NCBI RefSeq assembly: GCF_036226465.1
Contig: NZ_CP108476.1
Span: 5,084,001 to 5,148,000, forward strand
Length of the DNA stretch: 64,000 bases
Reading direction: 5' to 3'
Origin: Kitasatospora sp. NBC_01250
GTDB lineage: Bacteria > Actinomycetota > Actinomycetes > Streptomycetales > Streptomycetaceae
The position numbers were made by a program, and so were the translations under genes. The notes under the pieces were generated by a model. It did not search any database. It saw only the letters and a program-made list of their open reading frames with translations, and had not been told where the DNA came from. This document shows, one piece after another, positions 24,021-32,101 of the stretch; within the stretch, counting starts at the first letter, position 1, and the number at the start of each line of letters is the position of its first letter.

Positions 24021-24311
24021 ATGTGTGGTGCGAAGGCTGGCGGGCCGGACCTGGCAGGAGTTGACGTGGCGAACGAGACGATCATCCAGGGTTCGGTGAC
24101 CCGTGACGGCGAGCCGGTCAGCGGCTACGTGCGGCTGCTGAACGACGGCGGCGAGTTCACCGCCGAGGTGCCCACCTCGGCCACCGGGCAGTTCCGCTTC
24201 TTCGCGGCCCCCGGCAGCTGGACCGTGCGCGCGCTGGTGCCCGGCGCGACCGTGGACCGCAAGGTGGTCGCCTCCCAGGGCGCCCTGACCGAGGTCCCGA
24301 TCGCGGTCTGA
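24021..24311 (+). CDS. DUF1416 protein paired with the sulfurtransferase
   Basis: This 96-residue protein starts MCGAKAGGPDL and has a transthyretin-like beta-sandwich pattern (GSVTRDGEPVSGYVRLLND, then FRFFAAPGSWTVRAL). It belongs to DUF1416, found next to thiosulfate sulfurtransferases in actinobacteria; function is unknown. Cys2 at the extreme N-terminus could serve as a sulfur acceptor, but that is a guess. ATG 24021 has GAGGAGAC upstream. A strong terminator 26 bases after the stop ends the operon. Confidence 0.85.
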   Translation: MCGAKAGGPDLAGVDVANETIIQGSVTRDGEPVSGYVRLLNDGGEFTAEVPTSATGQFRFFAAPGSWTVRALVPGATVDRKVVASQGALTEVPIAV

Positions 24312-24337
24312 GCCACTGCGGCGAGCGTCGCGGAATT

Positions 24338-24369
24338 CCTGGAGCCCCCGTCCCGACGGGGGCTCCAGG
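24338..24369 (+). terminator. Terminator of the sulfur operon
   Basis: A perfect 14-bp inverted repeat (24338-24351 and 24356-24369) around CCCG follows the DUF1416 gene. The next gene, on the same strand, has its own promoter a few bases later. Confidence 0.85.
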
Positions 24370-24395
24370 CGCGTTGCGGGGCTACCGTTGGGGGT

Positions 24396-24707
24396 GTGCA
24401 GCAGCGGCGCAGGCACTACTACTACTTCGGCGCGATGGGCGTCTGCCTGGGGCTCTTCGTCCTCGCGTGGGGCGTGGTGCGGTTCTTCTCGGTGGGCGCG
24501 GCGATCGGGATGTGCGTGGTCGCCATGGTGATACCGCCGCTGGCCGCGGTCTTCGCCAACAAGCGCGACCCCGAGGACGACTGGTGGCAGGACCCGCGCT
24601 GGGACGACCCCCGCTGGGACCAGCCGGGCCACGACCGCGACAAGCCCGATCACGAGGGGCCCGCCCATGAGGGTCCCGCCCACGAGGGGCGGCCGGGGCC
24701 GCAGTAG
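24396..24707 (+). CDS. DUF3099-family two-helix membrane protein
   Basis: This 103-residue protein has a basic/aromatic start (RRRHYYYFGAMG), two transmembrane helices (about 12-28 and 33-51) and an acidic Trp-rich tail (DDWWQDPRWDDPRWD). It ends in a short tandem repeat of HEGPA. The family is DUF3099, of unknown function. GTG 24396 has no ribosome site and lies seven bases after TACCGT (24383-24388), so the mRNA is probably leaderless and starts just beyond the sulfur-operon terminator. Confidence 0.75.
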   Translation: MQQRRRHYYYFGAMGVCLGLFVLAWGVVRFFSVGAAIGMCVVAMVIPPLAAVFANKRDPEDDWWQDPRWDDPRWDQPGHDRDKPDHEGPAHEGPAHEGRPGPQ

Positions 24708-24722
24708 GACGACTCGGACGAC

Positions 24723-25085
24723 TCAGTAGACGAGCGCCTGGACGCCGTCGGCCATGATCTCACTGACGAAGACCTGGGCGCCCGCGATCCGGACACCAGG
24801 CAGCGTGTCCGCCTGCTCGATGCCGCGCCGCACCGCGCACTGGGTGCACAGCGTCACCGTGCCCGCCGCCAGGATCGACTCCAGCAGCTCCGGCAGCGGC
24901 GCGGCGTGCGGCAGCTCGAACTCGGCTGCCCGCCCCGGCAGTGCGAACCAGGAGGACTCCCCGGTCAGCCAGAGCGAGACCGGCACCCCGCTGGCGACCG
25001 CGACGGCCGCCACCGTGAACGCCTGTGAGCAGCGCTCGGGCGCGTCGGCTCCGGCGGTGACCTTGATGACCAGCTTCTTCGACAT
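24723..25085 (-). CDS. DsrE-family protein
   Basis: This 120-residue small protein has the DsrE/YchN-like alpha/beta pattern (KLVIKVTAGADAPERCSQAFTVA... SGVPVSLWLTG). Three cysteines (in ERCSQA and TLCTQC) sit where related sulfur-relay proteins carry persulfides. DsrE-family proteins move sulfur between partners; the nearby rhodanese and MoaD-like genes fit, but direct evidence is lacking. The start ATG 25085 begins MSKKLVIKV. Its stop lies 15 bases from the end of the convergent DUF3099 gene. Confidence 0.75.
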   Translation of the reverse strand: MSKKLVIKVTAGADAPERCSQAFTVAAVAVASGVPVSLWLTGESSWFALPGRAAEFELPHAAPLPELLESILAAGTVTLCTQCAVRRGIEQADTLPGVRIAGAQVFVSEIMADGVQALVY

Positions 25086-25208
25086 CCCGTCAGCCTAGAG
25101 GGCCCGGCACGGCGCGTGTGGCGCCCCTCACCGCGAGCCGCGCGGCCCCGCCGGATAGACTCGCGCCGTCATCGTCCTGTCCGCCATCACCGCACCGGGA
25201 GCCCCACC

Positions 25209-25316
25209 GTGAGTGGTCTCGAGCTTTTCTTCGACTGCCTGCTCGGCATCATGGCCGTCGTGATCGTCTGGTTCGCCATCTTCTCCGTCTCGAAGCTGTA
25301 CCAGGGCCAGCGCTGA
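25209..25316 (+). CDS. Very small single-helix membrane protein
   Basis: This 35-residue ORF starts at GTG 25209 with GGGAG about ten bases upstream. A single hydrophobic helix (LLGIMAVVIVWFAIFSV) is flanked by SGLELFFD and SKLYQGQR. A TAGACT box near 25155 could be its -10. I cannot name it; the helix, ribosome site and position argue that it is real. It ends 52 bases before the nitrobindin gene. Confidence 0.5.
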   Translation: MSGLELFFDCLLGIMAVVIVWFAIFSVSKLYQGQR

Positions 25317-25368
25317 CCTCTCCCGTACCGTAGGGGGAGCCCACCGCCGACGACTGCGATACAGGACC

Positions 25369-25953
25369 ATGATCGAGATCCCCTCTGACCTCCACAAGGA
25401 CGTCGTTCCGCTGGCCTTCCTCCTCGGTACCTGGGAGGGCGCGGGCGTCTTCGACTTCCCGGGCAGCGAGAAGTGCAACTTCGGCCAGGAGGTCGTCTTC
25501 CGGCACGACGGCCGGCCCTTCCTGGAGTTCCGCTCCCGCACCTGGGTGCTGAACAGCGAGGGCGAGAAGATCCGCCCGCTGGAGAACGAGCACGGCTTCT
25601 GGCGGATCACCAGCAACCAGCACGGCACCAGCGGCGTGCGCGGCGTGGAGATCTCCATGGTCCGCGACGACGGCACCGTGGAGGTCTGGTACGGCGAGCT
25701 GGCCGACGGCAAGCCGCAGGTCAACGTGTCCACCGACGCGGTCGCCCGGATCGAGGGCTCGGCCCCCTACAGCGGTGGCAAGCGGCTCTACGGCTTCGTC
25801 AACGAGGAGCTGCTCTGGGTCGGCGAGAAGGCCGCCCCCGAGGTGCCGCTGCGCCCGTACATGTCTGCGCAGCTGAAGAAGGTGCTCAGCCCCGCCCAGC
25901 TGATCGAGGACATCAACGACCTGCCGGACGACGGGATCGCCTTCTTCCGCTGA
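25369..25953 (+). CDS. Nitrobindin-like heme-binding beta-barrel protein
   Basis: This 194-residue protein belongs to the FABP-like/nitrobindin (THAP4-like) family. The signature GTWEGAG (residues 20-26) and the following strands EFRSRTWVLNSEG and HGFWRI are typical, and a histidine near the C-terminal half usually ligates ferric heme. Family members bind heme and react with nitric oxide or peroxynitrite. It is upstream of the nickel regulator nur with 86 bases between, on the same strand; a functional link is not evident. Confidence 0.85.
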   Translation: MIEIPSDLHKDVVPLAFLLGTWEGAGVFDFPGSEKCNFGQEVVFRHDGRPFLEFRSRTWVLNSEGEKIRPLENEHGFWRITSNQHGTSGVRGVEISMVRDDGTVEVWYGELADGKPQVNVSTDAVARIEGSAPYSGGKRLYGFVNEELLWVGEKAAPEVPLRPYMSAQLKKVLSPAQLIEDINDLPDDGIAFFR

Positions 25954-26039
25954 GCCGCCCGCCCGCGCCCTGGTCCCTACACTTGTCGGCACGGCCCGGG
26001 TGCGGGCACGGCCGGCGACCAGGGCAGGTGCAGAGCAGC

Positions 26040-26495
26040 GTGGCGAACAACGGAGCGGCCGCCTCCAGCGACTGGAAGAGCGACCTGCGTCAGCGCGGCT
26101 ACCGCCTCACCCCCCAGCGCCAGCTGGTGCTGGAGGCGGTGGACGCGCTCGACCACGCCACCCCGGACGAGATCCTGGTGGAGGTCAGGCGCACCGCCAG
26201 CGGCGTCAACATCTCCACCGTCTACCGGACCCTGGAGCTGTTGGAGGAGCTCGGCCTGGTCTCGCACGCCCATCTGGGTCACGGCGCCCCGACCTACCAC
26301 CTGGCCGACCGCCACCACCACCTGCACCTGGTCTGCCGGGACTGCGGCACGGTGACCGAGACCGACACCGCGATCGCCACCCCGCTGATCGAGAGCCTGC
26401 GCGCCCAGCACGGCTTCGACACCGACCTCAAGCACTTCGCCATCTTCGGCCGCTGCGCCGACTGCACCGCCCGGCTCGCCGAGCCGCAGTCGTAG
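26040..26495 (+). CDS. nur: Nickel-responsive Fur-family regulator Nur
   Basis: This 151-residue Fur-family repressor has winged-helix segment DLRQRGYRLTPQRQLVLEAV, recognition region NISTVYRTLELL and the metal-binding HHHLHLVC segment. It is very close to S. coelicolor Nur as I recall it: the Ni-site histidines (one in helix 2 and the alternating set in RHHHLHL) are present, and HFAIFGRCADC ends the dimer domain. Nur with nickel represses nickel uptake and the Fe-superoxide dismutase gene. GTG 26040 follows a weak ribosome site. A 66-bp palindrome follows nine bases after the stop. Confidence 0.92.
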   Translation: MANNGAAASSDWKSDLRQRGYRLTPQRQLVLEAVDALDHATPDEILVEVRRTASGVNISTVYRTLELLEELGLVSHAHLGHGAPTYHLADRHHHLHLVCRDCGTVTETDTAIATPLIESLRAQHGFDTDLKHFAIFGRCADCTARLAEPQS

Positions 26496-26504
26496 CAGGC
26501 CGGT

Positions 26505-26570
26505 CTTAGAGGGTCCGCCAGTAGGGGGCCGGCGTCGCGACGCCGGCCCCCTACTGGCGGACCCTCTAAG
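26505..26570. terminator. 66-bp perfect palindrome between nur and ygfZ
   Basis: Bases 26505-26537 and 26538-26570 are exact reverse complements with no spacer and no mismatch. The left end reads CTTAGAGGGTCCGCC and the right end GGCGGACCCTCTAAG. It can act as a terminator for nur, yet its right end provides TAAGCT (26567-26572), a -10-like box seven bases before the ygfZ ATG. Such a long spacer-free palindrome is unusual because it tends to be lost during replication. Confidence 0.85.
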
Positions 26571-26579
26571 CTGGCGGGC

Positions 26580-27542
26580 ATGAAGAGCCCGTTGCTGTCC
26601 CTGCCCGGAGCCGTCCCCGCCGAGGGAGCCGACGAGGGCGTCGCAGCCCACTACGGCGACCTCTTCCGCGAGCAGCGCGAGCTGGCGGCGGGCCGTGCCT
26701 TCACCGACCTGTCGCACCGCGGGGTGGTCACCGTGACCGGCCCCGACCGGCTCGCCTGGCTGCACCTGTTGCTCACCCAGCACGTCAGCGCGCTGCCGCC
26801 GGGCCAGGCCACCGAGGCGCTGATCCTCTCCCCGAACGGGCACGTCGAGCACGCCCTCTACCTGGTCGACGACGGCACCACCAGCTGGGCGCACGTCGAG
26901 CCCGGCACCCAGGGCGCGCTGATCGAGTACCTGGAGCGCATGAAGTTCATGTACCGGGTCGAGATCGCCGACGCCACCGCCGAGTTCGCCGTGGTGCACC
27001 TGCCGGCCGGCTCCGCCGCCGAGGTCACCGCAGCCGCCGCGGTGCGCGAACTGCCCTACGGGCGCGACCTGTTCCTGCCGCGCGCCGAACTGGCCGAGCT
27101 GGCCCAGGGGTTCGGCACCCCGGCCGGGATCTGGGCGTACGAGGCGCTGCGGATCGAGGCGCACCGCCCGCGGCTGGGCTTCGAGACCGACCACCGCACC
27201 ATCCCGCACGAGGTGGACTGGCTGAACTCCGCGGTGCACCTGAACAAGGGCTGCTACCGCGGCCAGGAGACGGTGGCCCGGGTGCACAACCTGGGCAAGC
27301 CGCCGCGCCGGCTGGTCTTCCTGCACCTGGACGGCACCGAGGAGGTGCTGCCCCCGCACGGCACCGAGGTGCGCCTGGCCACCGAGCCGGACGGGCGGGC
27401 GCTGGGCTTCGTGACCTCCTCGGCCCGCCACCACGAGCTGGGCCCGATCGCGCTCGCCCTGGTCAAGCGGAACGTGCCGCTCGACGCGGTGCTGCTGGCC
27501 GGCACGGTGCCGGCCAGCCAGGACGCCGTGGTCGCGCCGTAG
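26580..27542 (+). CDS. ygfZ: Folate-binding YgfZ/GcvT-like protein
   Basis: This 320-residue tetrahydrofolate-binding protein of the YgfZ (IBA57) family is related to GcvT. The diagnostic motif is present as NKGCYRGQE (about residues 220-228) with its conserved cysteine. YgfZ supports assembly or repair of certain iron-sulfur clusters. ATG 26580 has no Shine-Dalgarno and sits seven bases after TAAGCT, so it is probably leaderless. Its -10 would overlap the right arm of the 66-bp palindrome. It is convergent with dtd, stops 16 bases apart. Confidence 0.9.
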   Translation: MKSPLLSLPGAVPAEGADEGVAAHYGDLFREQRELAAGRAFTDLSHRGVVTVTGPDRLAWLHLLLTQHVSALPPGQATEALILSPNGHVEHALYLVDDGTTSWAHVEPGTQGALIEYLERMKFMYRVEIADATAEFAVVHLPAGSAAEVTAAAAVRELPYGRDLFLPRAELAELAQGFGTPAGIWAYEALRIEAHRPRLGFETDHRTIPHEVDWLNSAVHLNKGCYRGQETVARVHNLGKPPRRLVFLHLDGTEEVLPPHGTEVRLATEPDGRALGFVTSSARHHELGPIALALVKRNVPLDAVLLAGTVPASQDAVVAP

Positions 27543-27558
27543 GCACGGCCCGGGAGCC

Positions 27559-27993
27559 TCAGACCTCCACCAGCACGGTGAACGGCCCGTCGTTCACCAG
27601 CGAGACCTTCATGTCCGCCCCGAACCGGCCGGTGGCCACCTCGGCGCCCAGCGCGCGCAACTGCTCGACCACCGCGGCCACCAGCGGCTCGGCGAGCGGC
27701 CCGGGGGCGGCGGCGTTCCAGGTGGGGCGGCGGCCCTTGCGCGCGTCGCCGTAGAGCGTGAACTGGCTGATCACCAGCAGCGGTGCGGCCAGGTCGGAGC
27801 AGGACAGCTCCGTCCCGTCGCCGGGGAACAGCCGCAGCGTCCACAGCTTGCGGGCCAGCGCCGCCGCCTGCTCCTCGGTGTCCTGGTGGGTGACCCCCAC
27901 CAGGACGCAGAGCCCCGGCCCGCTGATCGCGCCGACCTGTTCCCCGGCCACCGTCACGGCGGCCTCGCTCACCCGCTGCACCACTGCTCGCAT
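27559..27993 (-). CDS. dtd: D-aminoacyl-tRNA deacylase
   Basis: This 144-residue enzyme hydrolyses D-amino acids (and glycine mis-attached to tRNA-Ala) from tRNA. It begins MRAVVQRVSEA, typical for Dtd, and carries the SQFTLYGD motif and the cross-subunit Gly-cisPro motif in NDGPFTV. The start at ATG 27993 matches the family N-terminus; ATG 28002 would add three residues. It stands alone between ygfZ and rsiG. Confidence 0.93.
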   Translation of the reverse strand: MRAVVQRVSEAAVTVAGEQVGAISGPGLCVLVGVTHQDTEEQAAALARKLWTLRLFPGDGTELSCSDLAAPLLVISQFTLYGDARKGRRPTWNAAAPGPLAEPLVAAVVEQLRALGAEVATGRFGADMKVSLVNDGPFTVLVEV

Positions 27994-28277
27994 GCCGGCC
28001 ATTGTGCCCGCGCCCGACCGGCCCGCCGCACCCGCGTCCGGTGCAGGGCTACCCGTTCGCCAGGCGCCCGTTCGGGTGCATCCACGCCCCGCGGGCGGGC
28101 CCGGGGTGGCACGATGCCCAAGTCGGCCGCGCCGGCGACCCGGACGGCCGTTCGTGGCGTTCGTATGCCCGTACTGACGGCGCTCGCCCGAGTGGGTGAC
28201 GGCCCCGGACGTCGGGAACCCGCCGGGGCCGCTGGGCGTGCAACGGGGGGAGGGGCGGCAAGGGTGGGAACAGAGCG

Positions 28278-28886
28278 ATGGCAGGCGGTTGGGTAATGGA
28301 GACGAACAGGGTGCCCGGCGGGCCGAAGGCCCCGGGCGCGGAGCCAGTGGCGGTGGTGCCGGCGGCGGCTGTACTGGACACCGCGGGCCTGGCCCTGGAC
28401 GAGCTGCGCACGCTGCGCCGCGACGCCCTGGAGCAGGAGGCCGACCTGTCGTACCTGCGCCGGCTGCTGCAGGGCCGGGTGGACATCCTGCGGGCCGAAC
28501 TCGACCGCCGCACCCTGGACCGCCACCCGCGCCCGCCGCGTCCCGACACGCTGCTGCACCGGCTGCCGCAGATCCTCGCCGACGCCCCCTCCAACGTGCG
28601 CCAGTCGGCTCGGCACGTCACCCTCGGCACCCCGCGCGGCGAGCAGTACCAGGCGCAGGCCGACGCCCTGATGGGCGACGTCCAGCTGGCCGACCTGGCC
28701 GCGCACGCCTCCGCCGAACTGCTCGCCGCCCTGGACCGGCTCACCGCGCACGAGCGCGAGGTCTCCGGGCGCCGGCAGCTGCTGCAGCGCACGGCGGACG
28801 GCTGCAGCGCCGAGATCACCCGGCGGTACCGTGAGGGGGAAGCGCGGGTCGACGACCTGCTGGCCGGTCCCCACCTGCCCGACTGA
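28278..28886 (+). CDS. rsiG: c-di-GMP-binding anti-sigma factor RsiG
   Basis: This 202-residue helical protein has two copies of the c-di-GMP-binding signature E-x3-S-x2-R-x3-Q-x3-D: residues 54-69 (EADLSYLRRLLQGRVD) and 159-174 (EREVSGRRQLLQRTAD). This doubled motif defines RsiG, which binds a c-di-GMP dimer and then sequesters the sporulation sigma factor WhiG until c-di-GMP falls. Both copies are intact. ATG 28278 or 28296 could be the start; neither has a strong ribosome site, and the second overlaps a TAA as TAATG. whiG itself is not in the window. Confidence 0.9.
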   Translation: MAGGWVMETNRVPGGPKAPGAEPVAVVPAAAVLDTAGLALDELRTLRRDALEQEADLSYLRRLLQGRVDILRAELDRRTLDRHPRPPRPDTLLHRLPQILADAPSNVRQSARHVTLGTPRGEQYQAQADALMGDVQLADLAAHASAELLAALDRLTAHEREVSGRRQLLQRTADGCSAEITRRYREGEARVDDLLAGPHLPD

Positions 28887-28949
28887 GACCCAGCGGGCCT
28901 GCGGGGGCCGGTGTCCCTCCCTCACCGTCCCGGAAGGCCGCTACCGCCG

Positions 28950-29912
28950 ATGCCTGACTCCGCCGCCCAGCTGCCCGTCCTCGCCGAGGTCGTGCGCTCC
29001 GGTTTCACCGAGGGCCACCACCGTGGCTCGCTGGTCGTCCTCGCCCCCGACGGGTCGGTGGACTTCGCCCTCGGCGAGCCCGAGCGGCCGATCTTCCCGC
29101 GTTCGTGCAACAAGCCGTTCCAGGCCGTGGCCACGCTGCGGGCGGGCCTGCCGATCGAGGGCGAGCTGCTGGCGCTCGCTGCCGCGAGCCACTCCGGAGA
29201 ATCGTTTCATCTGGACGGTGTGCGGCGGATCCTGACGACCGCCGGGCTGACCGCCGACGCGCTGCGGACCCCGGCGGACCTGCCGCTGGACCCGGTGGAG
29301 GCCGAGCACTACCTGGCCGGCGGCGGGCACCGCGAGCCGCTGGTGATGAACTGCTCGGGCAAGCACGCCGCCTGGCTGGCCGCCAGCATGGCCAACCACT
29401 GGCCGACCGCGAACTACCTGGACCCGGAGCACCCGATCCAGCTGCTGGCCGCCGAGGCGCTGGCCGAGCACGCCGACGAGGCGATAGCCGCGGCCGGCAC
29501 CGACGGCTGCGGCGCCCCGCTGCACGCCGTCTCGCTGGTGGGCCTGGCCCGCGGCTACCGGGCGCTGCTGCGCGCCGAGGAGGGCAGTGCGCCGCGCCGG
29601 GTGGCGGACGCGATGCGCGCCCACCCCGAGTACGTGGCCGGCACCCGGCGCCCGGACACCTGGCTGATGCGGGCGGTGCCCGGCGCGCTGTCCAAGATGG
29701 GCGCCGAGGCCGTGCAGGCGGTGGCGCTGCCGGACGGCCGGGCGCTGGCCTTCAAGATCGACGACGGTGCGAGCCGGGCGCTCGGCCCGGTGCTGGCCGC
29801 CGTGCTGCGCCGGATCGGCCTGCCCGGCGCCGAGGAGGTGCTGGCGCGGATCGGGACCGTGCCGCTGCACGGCGGCGGCGCGGTGGTCGGCGAGATCCGC
29901 GCGGTCGTCTGA
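28950..29912 (+). CDS. Asparaginase II-family (PF06089) amidohydrolase
   Basis: This 320-residue protein has the asparaginase II family features: EVVRSGFTEGHHRGSLVVL at the start, RSCNKPFQA, then MNCSGKHAAWL and DGCGAPLHAVSL. Members of this family, distinct from the classic L-asparaginases, hydrolyse asparagine or related amides; activity is poorly characterised in actinobacteria. ATG 28950 is chosen with GGAAGG about 12 bases upstream. It converges on ppa with a bidirectional terminator between. Confidence 0.85.
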   Translation: MPDSAAQLPVLAEVVRSGFTEGHHRGSLVVLAPDGSVDFALGEPERPIFPRSCNKPFQAVATLRAGLPIEGELLALAAASHSGESFHLDGVRRILTTAGLTADALRTPADLPLDPVEAEHYLAGGGHREPLVMNCSGKHAAWLAASMANHWPTANYLDPEHPIQLLAAEALAEHADEAIAAAGTDGCGAPLHAVSLVGLARGYRALLRAEEGSAPRRVADAMRAHPEYVAGTRRPDTWLMRAVPGALSKMGAEAVQAVALPDGRALAFKIDDGASRALGPVLAAVLRRIGLPGAEEVLARIGTVPLHGGGAVVGEIRAVV

Positions 29913-29938
29913 CCCGGCGCGGAAGCCGGGCGCACGGC

Positions 29939-29982
29939 GGAGGCCGGGGCCGATGGATGACACTCCATCAGCCCCGGCCTCC
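29939..29982. terminator. Bidirectional terminator between the asparaginase-type gene and ppa
   Basis: Stem arms 29939-29957 and 29964-29982 pair over 18 of 19 positions (GGAGGCCGGGGC with GCCCCGGCCTCC, one C/A mismatch, then GATGGA with TCCATC) around TGACAC. It lies between two convergent genes. Confidence 0.8.
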
Positions 29983-30034
29983 GGGAACACCAGCCGTCAG
30001 CGGGCCTCGAAAGAACGAGAACGACCGGCTGGCG

Positions 30035-30529
30035 TCAGTGCGCGTCGCCGGACTCCTGCAGACGCTTGATCGAGGCGGTGATCTCGGCCTCGGCCTCGAT
30101 CCGGCCGACCCAGGCGGCGCCCTCGACGGACTTGCCGGGCTCCAGGTCCTTGTAGACCTCGAAGAAGTGCTGGATCTCCAGACGGTCGAACTCCGACACG
30201 TGGTGGATGTCCCGCAGGTGCTCCCAGCGCGGGTCGGTGGCCGGGACGCAGAGCAGCTTGTCGTCGCCGCCCGCCTCGTCGGTCATCTGGAACATGCCGA
30301 TCGCGCGGCACTTGATCAGGCAGCCGGGGAAGGTCGGCTCGTCGAGGATGACCAGGGCGTCCAGCGGGTCGCCGTCCTCGCCGAGAGTGCCCTCGACGAA
30401 GCCGTAGTCGGCCGGGTAGCGGGTCGAGGTGAAGAGCATCCGGTCCAGCCGAAGGCGACCGCTCTCGTGGTCGACCTCGTACTTGTTACGGGAGCCCTTC
30501 GGGATCTCGATGGTGACGTCGAACTCCAA
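30035..30529 (-). CDS. ppa: Soluble inorganic pyrophosphatase (family I)
   Basis: This 164-residue protein hydrolyses pyrophosphate and so drives biosynthetic reactions. Family I signatures are visible: EFDVTIEIPKGSRNKYEVD at the start and the acidic metal site in GDGDPLDALVILDEPTFPG (here EDGDPLDALV). The start is TTG 30529 with GGAGG exactly five bases upstream, which decides it over longer frames. It is divergent from dacB, with about 75 bases shared for both promoters. Confidence 0.95.
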   Translation of the reverse strand: MEFDVTIEIPKGSRNKYEVDHESGRLRLDRMLFTSTRYPADYGFVEGTLGEDGDPLDALVILDEPTFPGCLIKCRAIGMFQMTDEAGGDDKLLCVPATDPRWEHLRDIHHVSEFDRLEIQHFFEVYKDLEPGKSVEGAAWVGRIEAEAEITASIKRLQESGDAH

Positions 30530-30605
30530 CGGTTCCTCCAAGGTAGGGACTGACAGAATCCAAGTGTCTCCTACGCGAGGGAGTGCTGTGGAAAGGGGAT
30601 GGGCT

Positions 30606-32042
30606 GTGACAGGGGCAGGGACACGTGCGGGGGTCCGCGGCGGTGTCGGCGCGAGCGTGGTCGCGGGGGTGGCGGGCCTGGCCCTGCTGGTCGGCGGCGG
30701 GACGGCGGGGCAGCGGGCGTACGCCCAGGAGCCCGCCTCGGGACCGGCCGCAGCGCCGGGCGCACCCCCGGCCGCGGCGGCGGTGCTCGCCCCGGCCGTC
30801 ACCACCGGCGGCGACGGCCTGCCGACCGCGGCGGGCCTGACCGCTGCCCTCGGCCAGCTCACCTCGGACAAGGCGCTCGGCACGCTGACCTTCGCGATCG
30901 CCGACGGCGGCAGCGGCAAGCTGCTGCTCGGCTCGGGCGAGACCACCCCGTCCACCCCCGCCTCGACCACCAAGCTGGCCACCACCGTGGCCGCGCTCAG
31001 CCTGCTGCCCGCCGACACCCGGCTGACCACCAAGGTGGTGCACGGCGCCACCCCCGCGGACATCGTGCTGGTGGGCGGCGGGGATCCGACGCTGACCGGC
31101 CTGCCGGCGGACCAGATCCGGATCGGCGGCTCCCCGGTGGACGCCGACTCGGCGCCCGCCTCGCTGATCGACCTGGCGAACCGCACCGCCACCGCCCTCA
31201 AGGCGGCCGGCGTCACCACCGTGCACCTGTCGTACGACACCTCGCTGTACACCGGCCCGGCGGCGCACAAGTTCAACGACGGCACCAACATCGGTCCGAT
31301 GTCCGCGCTGATGATCGACGAGGGCCGGGTGGACGCCACCCAGGACGTCGACGCCCCGGTGCGGGTGGCCGACCCGGCCGCGCAGGCGGTGGCCAAGTTC
31401 ACCGACCTGCTCGGTGCCCAGGGCGTCAAGGTCGACGGCAAGCCCGCCCAGACCCAGGCCCCGGCGAACGCCGCGCCGATCGCCCAGGTGCAGTCCCCGG
31501 TGCTGCCACGGCTGGTGGAGCGGCTGCTCACCAACTCCGACAACACGCTCGCCGAGGCGGTCGCCCGGCAGGTGGCGGTGGCCCAGCACCAGCCGGTCGG
31601 CTACGACGGCGCGGCGCAGGCGGTCACCCAGACGCTCGCGGGCCTGGGCATCCCGATGGCCGGGGTCTCGATCAACGACGGCAGCGGGCTGAACGTCCAC
31701 AACACCATCCCGCCGGTGGTGCTGGCCGACCTGCTGGCGCTGGCCGCCTCCCCCGACCACCCGCAGCTGCGCCCGGTGCTGACCGGCCTGCCGATCGCCG
31801 GGCTGACCGGGACGCTGGACAAGCGCTTCGTCGCGGCCCAGGGCTCGGCCGACGGAGCCGGCGTGGTGCGGGCCAAGACCGGCAGCCTCAGCGGCGTCAA
31901 CACGCTGGCCGGCACCCTGGTGGACGCCGACGGGCGGCTGCTCTCCTTCGCACTGATGACCAGGACGCCGGCCGACGCCACCAGCGCCCGGGCGGCGATG
32001 GACCGGATCGTGGCCAAGCTGGTCTCCTGCGGCTGCAAGTAG
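30606..32042 (+). CDS. dacB: D-alanyl-D-alanine carboxypeptidase/endopeptidase (PBP4, S13)
   Basis: This protein of about 478 residues has an N-terminal signal or anchor (about 11-40) and a penicillin-binding domain. The active Ser120 lies in STTK, the second motif SDN in TNSDNTLAEA and the third KTG in RAKTGSLSGV. It trims or cleaves D-Ala-D-Ala peptide ends and cross-bridges in peptidoglycan. GTG 30606 is favoured (AAAGGGG seven bases upstream); GTG 30588 is an in-frame alternative with GAGGGAG. The large Ala/Gly-rich domain between motifs is normal for class S13. Confidence 0.9.
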   Translation: MTGAGTRAGVRGGVGASVVAGVAGLALLVGGGTAGQRAYAQEPASGPAAAPGAPPAAAAVLAPAVTTGGDGLPTAAGLTAALGQLTSDKALGTLTFAIADGGSGKLLLGSGETTPSTPASTTKLATTVAALSLLPADTRLTTKVVHGATPADIVLVGGGDPTLTGLPADQIRIGGSPVDADSAPASLIDLANRTATALKAAGVTTVHLSYDTSLYTGPAAHKFNDGTNIGPMSALMIDEGRVDATQDVDAPVRVADPAAQAVAKFTDLLGAQGVKVDGKPAQTQAPANAAPIAQVQSPVLPRLVERLLTNSDNTLAEAVARQVAVAQHQPVGYDGAAQAVTQTLAGLGIPMAGVSINDGSGLNVHNTIPPVVLADLLALAASPDHPQLRPVLTGLPIAGLTGTLDKRFVAAQGSADGAGVVRAKTGSLSGVNTLAGTLVDADGRLLSFALMTRTPADATSARAAMDRIVAKLVSCGCK

Positions 32043-32101
32043 CCCGGTTCCGAGCGGTCGCAGGGGTGGGGCCGGGGGCCGCCAGCACGTACCGTGAGGG
32101 C

